A DNA stretch of 46,460 nucleotides from Gammaproteobacteria bacterium (GCA_027030565.1 JALVEU010000023.1:1-46460), one strand, 5' to 3'; positions 25,202-34,487 are shown, counted from the first letter of the stretch. The notes: generated by a model not told the origin, from the letters alone. Made by a program: numbers and translations.

Positions 25202-26086
25202 ATGACGATTACCGCATCCATGGTGAAGGAGCTGCGCGAGCGTACGGGCGCAGGCATGATGGAATGTAAGAAGGCCCTGGTGGAGACCGGTGGCGACATG
25301 GAGGCCGCGATCGAACTCATGCGCAAGACCGGGGCGGCGAAGGCCGACAAGAAGGCCTCGCGGACCGCGGCCGAGGGCGTCATCGCGGTGGCGCGTTCGG
25401 AGGACGGGCGGACGCTGGCCATGGTGGAGGTCAACTGCGAGACGGATTTCGTCGCCAAGGACGAGAACTTCCGTGCCTTTGCCGAGCGTGTCGCGCAGAC
25501 CGTACTCCGGTCGGCTCCGGCCGACGTGGCCACGCTCCTGGCGCTGCCGCTGTCGGACGGCGGACGGACCGTCGAGGAGGCCCGGCTGGATCTGGTCAAC
25601 AAGATCGGCGAGAACGTCCAGGTGCGCAGGTTCGAGCGCATCGAGGCCCAGGGCGATCATCTCGGCGTCTACCTGCACGGGACCCGCATCGGCGTGGTGG
25701 TGGATCTGGAGGGTGGTGACGAGACCCTGGCCCGGGATCTCGCCATGCACATCGCCGCCAGCCGGCCCATGTGCGTCTCCGAAGAGGAGGTGCCCGAGGA
25801 AGTGCTGGAGAAAGAGAAAGAGATCCTCACCGCCCAGGCCCAGGACAGCGGCAAGCCGCCCGAAATCGTCGAGAAGATGGTTCAGGGGCGGCTCAAGAAG
25901 TTTCTCTCCGAGGTCACCCTCCTCGGGCAGCCCTTCGTGAAGGATCCAGACAAGAGTGTGGGCAAGCTGCTCAAGGAGGCCGGCGCCCGGGTCAGGCGCT
26001 TTCTCCGTTTCGAGGTGGGCGAAGGGATCGAGAAGAAACAGGAGAACTTCGCCGACGAGGTGATGGCCCAGGTCAAGGGTGGCTGA
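25202..26086 (+). CDS. tsf: elongation factor Ts
   Basis: EF-Ts releases GDP from EF-Tu. The 294-residue protein has the UBA-like N-terminal domain (VKELRERTGAGMMECKKAL), the TDFV motif in VNCETDFVAKDENF near residue 80, and the C-terminal dimerisation region with LLGQPFVKDPDKSVG. It follows rpsB by 64 bases, which contain a small CGGCC/GGCCG stem at 25147-25162 that could set the ratio of the two proteins. AGGAG precedes the ATG at 25202. Confidence 0.97.
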   Translation: MTITASMVKELRERTGAGMMECKKALVETGGDMEAAIELMRKTGAAKADKKASRTAAEGVIAVARSEDGRTLAMVEVNCETDFVAKDENFRAFAERVAQTVLRSAPADVATLLALPLSDGGRTVEEARLDLVNKIGENVQVRRFERIEAQGDHLGVYLHGTRIGVVVDLEGGDETLARDLAMHIAASRPMCVSEEEVPEEVLEKEKEILTAQAQDSGKPPEIVEKMVQGRLKKFLSEVTLLGQPFVKDPDKSVGKLLKEAGARVRRFLRFEVGEGIEKKQENFADEVMAQVKGG

Positions 26087-26107
26087 ATCGGGCGCGAGGA
26101 GGAAGAG

Positions 26108-26833
26108 GTGACCGCGGCCAGTCCCCCATACGGACGCATCCTGCTCAAGTTGAGTGGTGAAGCGCTGGGGCAGGCGGGATCGCCGCTCGACCCTGCCGGT
26201 GTGTCGCGTCTGGCCCGTGAGCTGGGTGCGGCGCTGCAGGCGGGGGTGCAAGTGGCGCTGGTGGTGGGCGGTGGCAACATCTTCCGTGGCGCCCGCTCCG
26301 TGGACGGACTGGTGGACCGGGTCACCGGCGATCAGATGGGGATGCTGGCCACGGTGATCAACGCGCTGGCCCTGCAGGCGGCACTGGCGCGCGAGGGCTT
26401 CCCGGCCAGGGTCATGACCGCGTTTGCGGTGGGTGCCTTCTGTGAGGTGTTCGACCGGGGGCGGGCGCTGAGGCATCTGGAAGAGGGACGCTTGGTTGTA
26501 TTCGCTGCGGGCACGGGGAATCCATTTTTCACCACGGACTCCGCCGCCGCCCTGCGCGCTGCCGAGATCGGCGCCAAGCTCATGCTCAAGGCCACCAAGG
26601 TCGATGGTGTATACGATGCCGATCCGGTCACGCATCCGCAGGCGCGGCGTTTCGAGCGGCTGAGTTTCGACGAGGCCATTGCCCGCGGGCTGGGGGTGAT
26701 GGACACCACGGCGCTGGTGCTGTGCCGCGACAACGGGATCCCGGTGCGGGTGTTCAACCTGTTTCAGCCCGGTGCGCTCTTGGCCGCGGCCCGCGGTGAG
26801 CCGGTGGGCACGCTGGTGGATTCCGGTTCGTGA
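26108..26833 (+). CDS. pyrH: UMP kinase
   Basis: Phosphorylates UMP to UDP; an amino-acid-kinase-fold enzyme regulated by GTP and UTP. The 241-residue product has ILLKLSGEALG, VVGGGNIFRGA, the nucleotide-site segment VVFAAGTGNPFFTTDSAA, and KATKVDGVYDADP near the C-terminus. GTG at 26108 is preceded by GAGGAGGAAGAG. It lies 21 bases after tsf. Confidence 0.96.
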   Translation: MTAASPPYGRILLKLSGEALGQAGSPLDPAGVSRLARELGAALQAGVQVALVVGGGNIFRGARSVDGLVDRVTGDQMGMLATVINALALQAALAREGFPARVMTAFAVGAFCEVFDRGRALRHLEEGRLVVFAAGTGNPFFTTDSAAALRAAEIGAKLMLKATKVDGVYDADPVTHPQARRFERLSFDEAIARGLGVMDTTALVLCRDNGIPVRVFNLFQPGALLAAARGEPVGTLVDSGS

Positions 26834-26837
26834 ACGG

Positions 26838-26860
26838 GTGGCGGCCTCGGAAGCCGCCAC
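26838..26860 (+). repeat. perfect hairpin between pyrH and frr
   Basis: GTGGCGGC at 26838-26845 pairs perfectly with GCCGCCAC at 26853-26860 across a 7-base loop, within the 39-base gap. No T tract follows, so it is more likely a transcript-processing or attenuating stem than a full terminator. Confidence 0.6.
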
Positions 26861-26872
26861 GCGAGGGGGGCG

Positions 26873-27433
26873 ATGATGATTGATGAGATCCTGCAGGATG
26901 CGGACGAGCGGATGAAGAAGAGCGTGGAGGCCCTGCGGCTCGAACTGGCGAAGATCCGCACCGGGCGGGCCCATCCCAGTCTGCTCGACCACGTGTACGT
27001 GGACTACTACGGCTCGAAGGTGCCGATCAATCAGGTGGCCAAGGTTCACGCGGAGGACGCCCGCACCCTGAGCATCACGCCCTGGGACAAGAATATGGTC
27101 AAGCCCGTGGAGAAGGCCATCATGGAATCCGACCTGGGCCTGAATCCCGCCACTGCAGGAACCGTCATCCGGGTGCCCATGCCCCCATTGACCGAGGAGC
27201 GGCGTCGAGACCTGGTGAAGGTCGTGCGCCACGAAGCCGAAGGGGGAAGGGTAGCGGTGCGCAACATTCGCCGGGACGCCATCCACCACCTCAAGGAACT
27301 GGTCAAGGAGAAAGAGATTTCCGAAGACGAGGTCCGGCGCGCCGAAGAACGCGTGCAGAAGCTTACCGACCGGCACATCCAGGAGATCGATCGGATGCTC
27401 GATCGAAAAGAAAAGGAGCTGATGGAGATCTGA
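26873..27433 (+). CDS. frr: ribosome recycling factor
   Basis: With EF-G it splits post-termination ribosomes. The 186-residue protein shows the family pattern: DADERMKKSVEALRLELAKI, RTGRAHPSLLDHV, LNPATAGTVIRVPMPPLTEE, RRDLVKVV and a long C-terminal helix. It starts with two Met codons, and either may be used. It is 33 bases upstream of uppS. Confidence 0.96.
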   Translation: MMIDEILQDADERMKKSVEALRLELAKIRTGRAHPSLLDHVYVDYYGSKVPINQVAKVHAEDARTLSITPWDKNMVKPVEKAIMESDLGLNPATAGTVIRVPMPPLTEERRRDLVKVVRHEAEGGRVAVRNIRRDAIHHLKELVKEKEISEDEVRRAEERVQKLTDRHIQEIDRMLDRKEKELMEI

Positions 27434-27466
27434 GGGGCGGTTCGGCGGCCCCATCGGTAACCCCCC

Positions 27467-28222
27467 ATGGGTACACGACCCACCGGTTCCTGCACACCCC
27501 CCCACCACGTCGCGATCATCATGGATGGCAACGGACGCTGGGCGCGTGCCCGCAACCTGCCTCGCCCCGAAGGCCATCGTCAGGGTGCCCTCGTCACGCG
27601 GCGCATCGTCGAGCATTGCGCGCGTCGCGGCGTGCGTGTGCTCACGCTGTTCGCCTTCAGCAGTGAGAATTGGCGCCGGCCCCCTGCCGAGGTCCGAAGC
27701 CTCATGGAGCTGTTTCTCGTTACGCTGCGTCGCGAGTCCAAGAGGCTGGCGAGCAACGGGGTCCGCATCCGCTTCATCGGGGATCGCAGCGCCTTTCACG
27801 AGCGCCTTCAGCGGGAGATCGTCTCGGCGGAGCGGCTCACTGCCGAAGGGGAGCGCATGCAGCTCAACATCGCTGCCAACTACGGTGGGCGTTGGGATAT
27901 CGCACAGGCGGCGCGCCGCCTGTGCGCGGCGGTGCAGGAGGGCCGGTTGGAGCCGCACCAGGTGGACGAAGAGGCGGTCGCCGCACAGCTGACCACGGCC
28001 GGGACTGCGGATCCAGACCTGTTCATCCGTACCGGTGGCGAGCATCGCATCAGCAATTTTCTGCTCTGGCAGCTGGCCTACACCGAACTCTATTTCACTG
28101 ACACCCTGTGGCCCGACTTCCAGACCAGCGATCTGGAAGCCGCCTTCGCCGACTATGCTTCGCGCCAGCGCAGGTTTGGACGCACCGAAGAGCAGTTGCG
28201 TACCGGAGACCTGCGTGCTTAG
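27467..28222 (+). CDS. uppS: isoprenyl (undecaprenyl diphosphate) synthase
   Basis: A cis-prenyltransferase that extends farnesyl diphosphate to the C55 lipid carrier of peptidoglycan and glycan synthesis. The 251-residue protein has the five family blocks: HVAIIMDGNGRWA (catalytic Asp near residue 21), GHRQGALVTRRIV, LTLFAFSSENWRRP, LNIAANYGGRWDI and the C-terminal DPDLFIRTGGEHRISNFLLW. Its coding sequence contains a perfect 26-bp palindrome at 27901-27926 (residues about 146-153). The stop overlaps the GTG start of cdsA. Confidence 0.96.
   Translation: MGTRPTGSCTPPHHVAIIMDGNGRWARARNLPRPEGHRQGALVTRRIVEHCARRGVRVLTLFAFSSENWRRPPAEVRSLMELFLVTLRRESKRLASNGVRIRFIGDRSAFHERLQREIVSAERLTAEGERMQLNIAANYGGRWDIAQAARRLCAAVQEGRLEPHQVDEEAVAAQLTTAGTADPDLFIRTGGEHRISNFLLWQLAYTELYFTDTLWPDFQTSDLEAAFADYASRQRRFGRTEEQLRTGDLRA
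27901..27926. repeat. perfect 26-bp palindrome inside uppS
   Basis: The 13 bases CGCACAGGCGGCG at 27901-27913 are followed with no spacer by their exact reverse complement at 27914-27926. Flanking bases do not extend it. It encodes part of the conserved helix after the NYGGRWDI block, so coding constraint and high GC partly explain it. Confidence 0.9.
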
Positions 28223-29021
28223 GGCGCGTGTCTTCAGCGCCGTGGTGGGGATCGGTGCGGTCCTGCTGGCGGTGTTCGCGCTCGACTCACGGGGGTTTGC
28301 CGTGGCCGCAGCCTTGGTGATGGTGGCAGGGGCCTGGGAATGGGCGGCCTTGCTCGGATGGCGGGGGACCGCCCGTGTGGGGTACCTCGCTTGGATCTTG
28401 GCCGGAATCGGTGGGGCGGGCTGGCTGTTGACGCAGGGCCGCGGTCTTCCCCTGTTCGTGGCGGCCGCACTGTGGTGGGTTGCTGCCTTGGTGCTGCTCG
28501 CGCGCTGGGATCCCCAGCGGCCGGTGGGGCGCTGGACGCTCGCCTTGGCCGGGTTTCTGGGGCTGGTGCCGGCGTGGGCCGCTCTGGTGTGGCTGCACCT
28601 GCTGGGTCCCATGTGGCTGATGTATCTCTTCGGGCTGGTCTGGGTCGCCGATTCGGCCGCTTATTTCATCGGCCGCAGTTTCGGGCGACGGCGTCTGGCC
28701 CCCGCCCTCAGTCCTGGCAAGACCCTGGAAGGCCTCTGGGGTGCATTGGCCGTGGTGGCCGCCTATGCGGGTCTGGTTGCGTGGTGGCTGCGGTTCGGCG
28801 CCGTGGATGGGGTGTATTTCGTGCTGCTTGGGCTGTTGGCGGCCATGGTCTCCGTGGAGGGGGACTTGGTCGAGAGTATGCTCAAGCGCCGTTCCGGCGC
28901 GAAGGACAGCGGTCGTCTGATTCCAGGCCACGGTGGTGCGTTGGACCGGATCGACAGCCTGCTGGCTGCGGCCCCGGTCTTCGTGCTGGGGCTGCAAGGG
29001 CTGTCGCGACCTTTGCCCTGA
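28215..29021 (+). CDS. cdsA: phosphatidate cytidylyltransferase
   Basis: Makes CDP-diacylglycerol from phosphatidate and CTP at the inner membrane. The 268-residue protein has about seven hydrophobic spans and ends with the family signature SVEGDLVESMLKRRSGAKDS continuing through GRLIPGHGGALDRIDS, which carries the metal-binding Asp residues. GTG at 28215 lies inside the end of uppS (8-base overlap); the longer frame upstream has no homology. Confidence 0.95.
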   Translation: MLRARVFSAVVGIGAVLLAVFALDSRGFAVAAALVMVAGAWEWAALLGWRGTARVGYLAWILAGIGGAGWLLTQGRGLPLFVAAALWWVAALVLLARWDPQRPVGRWTLALAGFLGLVPAWAALVWLHLLGPMWLMYLFGLVWVADSAAYFIGRSFGRRRLAPALSPGKTLEGLWGALAVVAAYAGLVAWWLRFGAVDGVYFVLLGLLAAMVSVEGDLVESMLKRRSGAKDSGRLIPGHGGALDRIDSLLAAAPVFVLGLQGLSRPLP

Positions 29022-29031
29022 GGGCACGGTG

Positions 29032-30225
29032 ATGGGTGAGCGGGCCGGCGTCACGATCCTGGGTTCCACCGGCAGTATCGGCGGCAGCACGCTGGACGTC
29101 CTGGCACGCCATTCGGATCGGTTCGAAGTGGTGGCGCTGACGGCCAACCGCGACGTGGACCGGATGCTCGCCCAGTGTCTGGAACATCGTCCGCGCCTGG
29201 CGGTGATGCGCGAGGAACGGGCCGCCGAACGGCTCGCCGAGGGTCTGGCAGGCGCAGGCCTGAAGACGGAGGTCCTGCACGGCACCGAGGGCCTGTGCCA
29301 CGCGGCGACCCTGCCCGAGATCGCCCATGTGATGGCGGCCATCGTGGGCGCGGCAGGGCTGGCGCCTACCCTGGCCGCCGCGCGCGCCGGCAAGCGGGTG
29401 CTGCTGGCCAACAAGGAGGCCCTGGTGATGTCCGGGGCCCTGTTCATGGAGGAGGTGCGACGGCACGGCGCCGAGCTTCTCCCCATCGACAGCGAACACA
29501 ATGCCATCTTCCAGTGCATGCCGCCCGGATTCGCCCGCGGCCTGGATGCGGTGGGGGTGGAGGAGATCCTGCTCACCGGCTCTGGTGGCCCGTTTCGTCA
29601 GACCCCCCTGGAGCAGCTGCGTGACGTCACCCCCGAACAGGCCGTGGCGCACCCGAACTGGAACATGGGAGCCAAGATCTCCGTGGACTCGGCCACCATG
29701 ATGAACAAGGGCCTGGAGATCATCGAGGCCTGCTGGCTGTTCGGCACCGGACCGGAGCGCATCCAGGTGGTGGTGCACCCCCAGAGCGTGGTGCACTCCC
29801 TGGTACGTTACGTGGATGGTTCCGTGCTCGCGCAGATGGGCAACCCGGACATGCGGACCCCCATCGCCCACGCCCTGGCCTGGCCTGAGCGCATGGCCGC
29901 CGGGGTCGAGCCGCTGGATCTCATGGCGGTGGCCCGACTCGACTTCGAGGCCCCGGACGAGCGGCGTTTCCCGTGTCTGCGCCTGGCCCGGGAGGCTATG
30001 CAGGCCGGCGGTACCGCCACGGCCATCCTCAACGCAGCCAACGAGGTGGCGGTGGCGCGCTTTCTCGAGGGCAGGCTCCGGTTCACGGACATCGCCCGGG
30101 TGATCGAGACGGTGATGGAGGAGCGCCCCTTTGGGGCCGCCGACCGGCTGGAGGCCGTCCTGGAAGCCGACCGCCTGGCCCGGGAGGCCGCCGAACGGGT
30201 GGCCCGGCGTCTGGAGGTGCGTTGA
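29032..30225 (+). CDS. dxr: 1-deoxy-D-xylulose 5-phosphate reductoisomerase
   Basis: Committed NADPH-dependent step of the MEP isoprenoid pathway. The 397-residue enzyme has the cofactor loop ILGSTGSIGGSTLDVL, LLANKEALVMSG, the metal-site segment LLPIDSEHNAIFQ, the flexible-loop sequence HPNWNMGAKISVDSATMMNK, and the C-terminal LNAANEVAVARFL. It supplies precursors used by uppS two genes earlier. ATG at 29032 (or GTG 29029) follows cdsA by ten bases. Confidence 0.97.
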   Translation: MGERAGVTILGSTGSIGGSTLDVLARHSDRFEVVALTANRDVDRMLAQCLEHRPRLAVMREERAAERLAEGLAGAGLKTEVLHGTEGLCHAATLPEIAHVMAAIVGAAGLAPTLAAARAGKRVLLANKEALVMSGALFMEEVRRHGAELLPIDSEHNAIFQCMPPGFARGLDAVGVEEILLTGSGGPFRQTPLEQLRDVTPEQAVAHPNWNMGAKISVDSATMMNKGLEIIEACWLFGTGPERIQVVVHPQSVVHSLVRYVDGSVLAQMGNPDMRTPIAHALAWPERMAAGVEPLDLMAVARLDFEAPDERRFPCLRLAREAMQAGGTATAILNAANEVAVARFLEGRLRFTDIARVIETVMEERPFGAADRLEAVLEADRLAREAAERVARRLEVR

Positions 30226-30226
30226 G

Positions 30227-31585
30227 ATGTCGGCCCTGTTCAATCTCGCCGCCTTCGTCGTGACCATCGGGATCCTGGTGACCTTTCACGAGTTCGGGCA
30301 CTTCTGGGTGGCGCGCAGGCTGGGAATCCGGGTACTGCGGTTCTCTGTCGGGTTCGGGCGGGCCTTATGGAAGAAAGTGGCAGGCGCCGACCGCGTCGAA
30401 TATGTGGTTGCGGCCATTCCGCTGGGCGGGTATGTGAAGATGCTCGACGAGCGGGAGGGCCCTGTTCCGGAGGCCGAGCGCCCCCGGGCTTTCAATCGCC
30501 AGCCGGTGTGGAAACGTATGGCGGTGGTCTCGGCAGGGCCTGCGGCCAATCTGCTCCTCGCGGTCATCGTCTACTGGTGCATGTACATGGTGGGCGTGCA
30601 GGGACTGCGCCCGGTGGTCGGTGAAGTCCTGCCCGGCACGCCGGCCGCCGCCTCCGGCCTGACCTCCGGCGACGAGATCCTGAGCATCGCGGGGCGTCCC
30701 ACTCCCACCTGGCAGGACGTGACGTTGACTCTGCTCGACGAGGCGCTGGGCAAGGGCGAGGTGGTCGTGAACGTACGCACGCCCTCCGGGGCCGAGCAGG
30801 CCCTGGTGCTGGACCTGCACGACAGTGCCCTGCTGGCCGATGAGGACCTCATGAAACGCATCGGCATCGAACCTTGGCGGCCGCAGCTGCAGCCGGTGAT
30901 CGGCAAACTGGTCGAAGGTGGGCCGGCGGAGCGTTCCGGGCTCAGGCCGGGCGATCGCATCGTGGCGGTGGAGGGCCGGCCGGTGGAGACCTGGTCCGAG
31001 TGGGTCGAGTGGGTGCGAGCGCACCCGGGGCAGCGGCTGCGGGTGACCGTTGAGCGTGAAGGGCGACGAGTGCCGGTGGAGCTGGAGATCGGGGTGGCGG
31101 AAGAGGAGGGGCGCAAGATCGGCCGGATCGGTGCGTACCCGCGGATCGACGAGACACAGCTCGCCCAAATGCGAGTCACGGTCCGCTACGGCCCGGTGGA
31201 GAGCCTGTACCGGGGCGCAGTGAAGACCTGGGACGTCACCGTCCTCACCCTCAAGGTGCTGTGGAAGCTGGTTACCGGCCAGGCCTCGTTGAAGAACATC
31301 AGCGGTCCGGTGACCATCGCCGAGTATGCAGGGGTCTCCGCCGCAGTGGGCCTTTCGGCATTCCTCGGGGCGCTGGGCCTGCTCAGCGTGAGCATCGGGA
31401 TCTTGAATCTGTTGCCCATTCCCGTGCTCGATGGCGGGCACCTGCTGTTCTATCTGGTGGAGGCGGTGAAGGGTAGTCCGGTCTCGGACCGCGCCCAGGA
31501 GTTTGCACAGCGTGTCGGGTTCGCGTTGCTCGGGGCCCTCATGATCCTTGCACTGTACAACGACCTCGTGCGGGTGCTGCGCTGA
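30227..31585 (+). CDS. rseP: site-2 protease RseP
   Basis: Inner-membrane zinc protease that cuts the transmembrane part of the anti-sigma factor RseA after DegS, freeing sigma-E. The 452-residue protein has HEFGH near residue 22, two tandem PDZ domains (around PAAASGLTSGDEIL and PAERSGLRPGDRIV), and the second zinc motif IPVLDGGH near the C-terminus, within four membrane spans. It starts one base after dxr, and its TGA overlaps the bamA ATG. Confidence 0.96.
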   Translation: MSALFNLAAFVVTIGILVTFHEFGHFWVARRLGIRVLRFSVGFGRALWKKVAGADRVEYVVAAIPLGGYVKMLDEREGPVPEAERPRAFNRQPVWKRMAVVSAGPAANLLLAVIVYWCMYMVGVQGLRPVVGEVLPGTPAAASGLTSGDEILSIAGRPTPTWQDVTLTLLDEALGKGEVVVNVRTPSGAEQALVLDLHDSALLADEDLMKRIGIEPWRPQLQPVIGKLVEGGPAERSGLRPGDRIVAVEGRPVETWSEWVEWVRAHPGQRLRVTVEREGRRVPVELEIGVAEEEGRKIGRIGAYPRIDETQLAQMRVTVRYGPVESLYRGAVKTWDVTVLTLKVLWKLVTGQASLKNISGPVTIAEYAGVSAAVGLSAFLGALGLLSVSIGILNLLPIPVLDGGHLLFYLVEAVKGSPVSDRAQEFAQRVGFALLGALMILALYNDLVRVLR

Positions 31586-33888
31586 TGGATGGGGCACATC
31601 GTGGCTGGATGGCCAGCCTCCTGTGGTTGCTCGTGCTCGCCATGCTGCTGGGATGGGGCAGTGTCCGTGCCGAGTCCTTCACGGTGCGCGACATCCAGGT
31701 CGAGGGTGTGGAGCGTATCGAGCCCGGCACCGTGTTCACCTATCTCCCGGTGAAGGTGGGCGAGTCTTTCGATACGCGCCGGGCGCCGGAGGTCATCCGG
31801 GCACTGTATCGAACGGGGTTCTTCAGCGATGTGGCCCTGTATCGGCGCGGCGACACGCTGGTGGTGCGAGTCAAGGAGCGGCCGGCCATCGCGGAGATCA
31901 CCTTCGACGGCAACAAGGACATCAAGGACGAGGACCTGAAGAAGGCCCTGGAGACCGTGGGGATCGCCAAGGGGCGGGTCTACAATCCTTCCGTCCTGGA
32001 GCGCCTCGAACAGGAACTGCGCCAGCAGTACTTCGCACGCGGCAAGTACAACGTGCGTATCGACGTGCAGACCAAGACACTGCCGCGCAATCGGGTCTCC
32101 ATCCACATTCAGATTGCCGAGGGCAAACCGGCGCGGATCCGGCGCATCAGCATCGTGGGCAACCGGGCGTTCGACGACGACGCACTGAAGGGTCGCTTCA
32201 AGTCGGGCAAGAAACCCTGGTGGAACCCCTTCAGCACCCGCAACCGTTACGCCAAGGCCAAGCTCGCCGGAGACCTGGAGATCCTGCGCAGTTACTACCT
32301 CGATCGCGGCTATCTGCGCTTCGAGATCGCCTCGACCGAGGTCTCCATCACACCAGACAACCGGGACATCTACATCACCATCGACGTCCTGGAAGGGCAG
32401 CGCTACTCGGTCTCGGACGTACGCTTGGCGGGCGAGTTCCCGGTACCGGAGGAAGAGCTCTCGCGGCTGGTCGCCATCCATCCGGGTGAGATCTTTTCCC
32501 GCCGCAAGGTGGTCAAGAGCATCGACAACATCCAGCGGCGGCTGGGCGACGAGGGCTATGCCTTCGCCAAGATCAATCCGATTCCGGAGGTGGACGACGC
32601 CACGCGGCAAGTGGCGCTCACGCTGTTCATCGATCCGGGGCACCGGGTCTACGTGCGCAGGATCCGTTTCGTGGGCAATCAGGCCACGCGTGACGTGGTC
32701 TTCCGGCGCGAGCTGCGCCAGATGGAGGGTGGCTGGTATTCGCTGAGCAAGATCGAGCTCTCCCGCCAGCGTCTGCAACGTCTGAGCTTCGTGGAGTCCG
32801 CCCAATTCGAGACCAGGCGGGTGCCGGGCAGCGACGATCTGGTGGACCTGGAGGTGAAGATCAAGGAGCGCAAGTCTGGCAGTTTCTCGATCGGGATCGG
32901 TTATTCCCAGGCCCAGGGGGTGCTGTTCAACCTGAGCCTGAGCGAGGACAACTTCCTGGGTACCGGAAAGCGGGTCTCCGCACGCTTCGACAACAGTCGG
33001 GTCAGCCAGGTCTACAGCCTGTCGTACGTCAATCCGTACTTCACCGTGGACGGGATCAGTGCAGGCTTCAACATCTCGTACACCTCCATCGACGCCGAGC
33101 AGGCCAATGTATCCAACTATGCCACCGACCGCTTCGACGTGGGCTTCAACACCGGCATCCCCCTGACCGAGTGGGACACCCTGCGCGCCGCCATCGACAC
33201 CGAATGGATCCGCGTGAAGACACGCGCGGACACGCCCCAGGAGATCCTGGACTTCCTGGACCGCAATGGTGACCGGTATTTGAACTTTCCCCTGGTGCTG
33301 AGCCTCATCCACGACAGCCGCGACCGTGCCATCTTCGCCACCCGAGGCAATCGGCAGCGACTCAGTCTGGAGGTCACCATACCGGGCAGCGATCTGGAGT
33401 ACTACAAGGTCGGTTACCGTTATCGCCAGTACATTCCCTTGCGCAACTGGCTGACCGGTGTGGTGCGCACCAACGTGGCCTATGGCAACACCTATGGCGA
33501 CGACGGCGACCTGCCCTTTTTCGAGAAGTACTACGCCGGCGGCGTGCGCAGTGTCCGCGGCTACCGCACCAACACCTTGGGACCCCGGGACTCGCGCGGT
33601 GATCCATTCGGCGGTGACTTCCGGACCGTGGGCTCGGTGGAACTGGTCTTTCCCGTGCCGTTCATAGAAAAGAGCGAGAACATGCGCTTGAGCGTGTTTA
33701 TGGATGCAGGTAATGTATTCGCCCGGCCCGGCGATTGGGCCCTGGGAGAGATTCGGGCCTCGGCGGGCGTGGCGTTCGCTTGGGTCTCGCCCATCGGGGC
33801 CCTGAAGTTTTCTTACGCGCTGCCGATCAACGACCAGCCAGGCGACAAGCTCGAGGCCTTCCAGTTCAATGTCGGTACCGCCTTTTGA
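31585..33888 (+). CDS. bamA: outer membrane protein assembly factor BamA
   Basis: Core of the machine that folds beta-barrel proteins into the outer membrane. The 767-residue precursor has a signal peptide ending near VRAES, five POTRA domains (about residues 30-420) and a 16-strand barrel. The barrel carries the conserved loop-6 VRGY in GGVRSVRGYR and the C-terminal Phe of outer-membrane barrels (FNVGTAF). ATG at 31585 overlaps the rseP stop; an internal ATG at 31609 would give a shorter signal peptide. Confidence 0.97.
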   Translation: MDGAHRGWMASLLWLLVLAMLLGWGSVRAESFTVRDIQVEGVERIEPGTVFTYLPVKVGESFDTRRAPEVIRALYRTGFFSDVALYRRGDTLVVRVKERPAIAEITFDGNKDIKDEDLKKALETVGIAKGRVYNPSVLERLEQELRQQYFARGKYNVRIDVQTKTLPRNRVSIHIQIAEGKPARIRRISIVGNRAFDDDALKGRFKSGKKPWWNPFSTRNRYAKAKLAGDLEILRSYYLDRGYLRFEIASTEVSITPDNRDIYITIDVLEGQRYSVSDVRLAGEFPVPEEELSRLVAIHPGEIFSRRKVVKSIDNIQRRLGDEGYAFAKINPIPEVDDATRQVALTLFIDPGHRVYVRRIRFVGNQATRDVVFRRELRQMEGGWYSLSKIELSRQRLQRLSFVESAQFETRRVPGSDDLVDLEVKIKERKSGSFSIGIGYSQAQGVLFNLSLSEDNFLGTGKRVSARFDNSRVSQVYSLSYVNPYFTVDGISAGFNISYTSIDAEQANVSNYATDRFDVGFNTGIPLTEWDTLRAAIDTEWIRVKTRADTPQEILDFLDRNGDRYLNFPLVLSLIHDSRDRAIFATRGNRQRLSLEVTIPGSDLEYYKVGYRYRQYIPLRNWLTGVVRTNVAYGNTYGDDGDLPFFEKYYAGGVRSVRGYRTNTLGPRDSRGDPFGGDFRTVGSVELVFPVPFIEKSENMRLSVFMDAGNVFARPGDWALGEIRASAGVAFAWVSPIGALKFSYALPINDQPGDKLEAFQFNVGTAF

Positions 33889-33901
33889 TGGGAGAGTCAT
33901 C

Positions 33902-34417
33902 TTGATCAGGATCGTCACCGTCGTATTGCTCATCGTCCTCTCCCTGGGACCGGGGCTCGCCTCGGCGGCTTCGTCCGTCAAGATCGGTTTCGTCAACAGC
34001 AAGGTCATCCTGGAGAAGGCGCCCCAGGCGGTCGCGGCCAACAAGCGGCTGGAGAAAGAGTTCTCCTCACGCAAGGCCTCCCTGGAGGCCAAGGCCAAGG
34101 AGATCCAGGCGCTCGAGCGGAAACTGGCCAAGGACGGTGTGGCCATGAGCGAGTCGCGGCGCGCCGACCTGGAACACAAGATCCTGAAGAAGAAGCGTGA
34201 TCTCGAGCGAGCGCAGGACGCGTTTCGAGAAGACTACACATTGCGCCTCAACGAAGAGTTGGCCAAGCTGCAGCGCGAGGTCACGCGGGTCATCAAGGAG
34301 ATCGCTGAGCAGGAACACTACGATCTCATCCTCGCCGAGAACCACGTCGTCTATGCGGCAAAGCGCATCGACATCACCGACAAGATCCTCAAGCGGCTGA
34401 GCAAGTCCAGGAAATGA
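33902..34417 (+). CDS. skp: periplasmic chaperone Skp (OmpH family)
   Basis: A trimeric holdase that carries unfolded outer-membrane proteins to BamA. The 171-residue precursor has a signal peptide (IRIVTVVLLIVLSLGPGLASA) and a mature N-terminal strand VKIGFVNSKVIL. A long Lys/Glu/Arg/Ala coiled-coil arm follows, then the returning strand YDLILAENHVVYAAKRIDIT. The start is probably TTG at 33902, behind GGGAGAG and 13 bases after bamA; the earlier ATG at 33869 lies inside bamA. Confidence 0.92.
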   Translation: MIRIVTVVLLIVLSLGPGLASAASSVKIGFVNSKVILEKAPQAVAANKRLEKEFSSRKASLEAKAKEIQALERKLAKDGVAMSESRRADLEHKILKKKRDLERAQDAFREDYTLRLNEELAKLQREVTRVIKEIAEQEHYDLILAENHVVYAAKRIDITDKILKRLSKSRK

Positions 34418-34487
34418 CCGCTGCCGCAGGACCGGTCGCCCCGAGGGGCTCCTGTTCCCCATGTTCGCCGTGCAGCAGGAGCCGCCC

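Noticed and set aside
25187..28612. Minus-strand open frame of 1141 codons across tsf-pyrH-frr-uppS
   Set aside because: It is exactly antisense to well-recognised genes, has no motif, and is a by-product of high GC with few stop codons.
31450..34179. Minus-strand open frame of 909 codons across bamA
   Set aside because: Antisense to bamA and skp; low-complexity His/Gln/Asp-rich product typical of a shadow frame.
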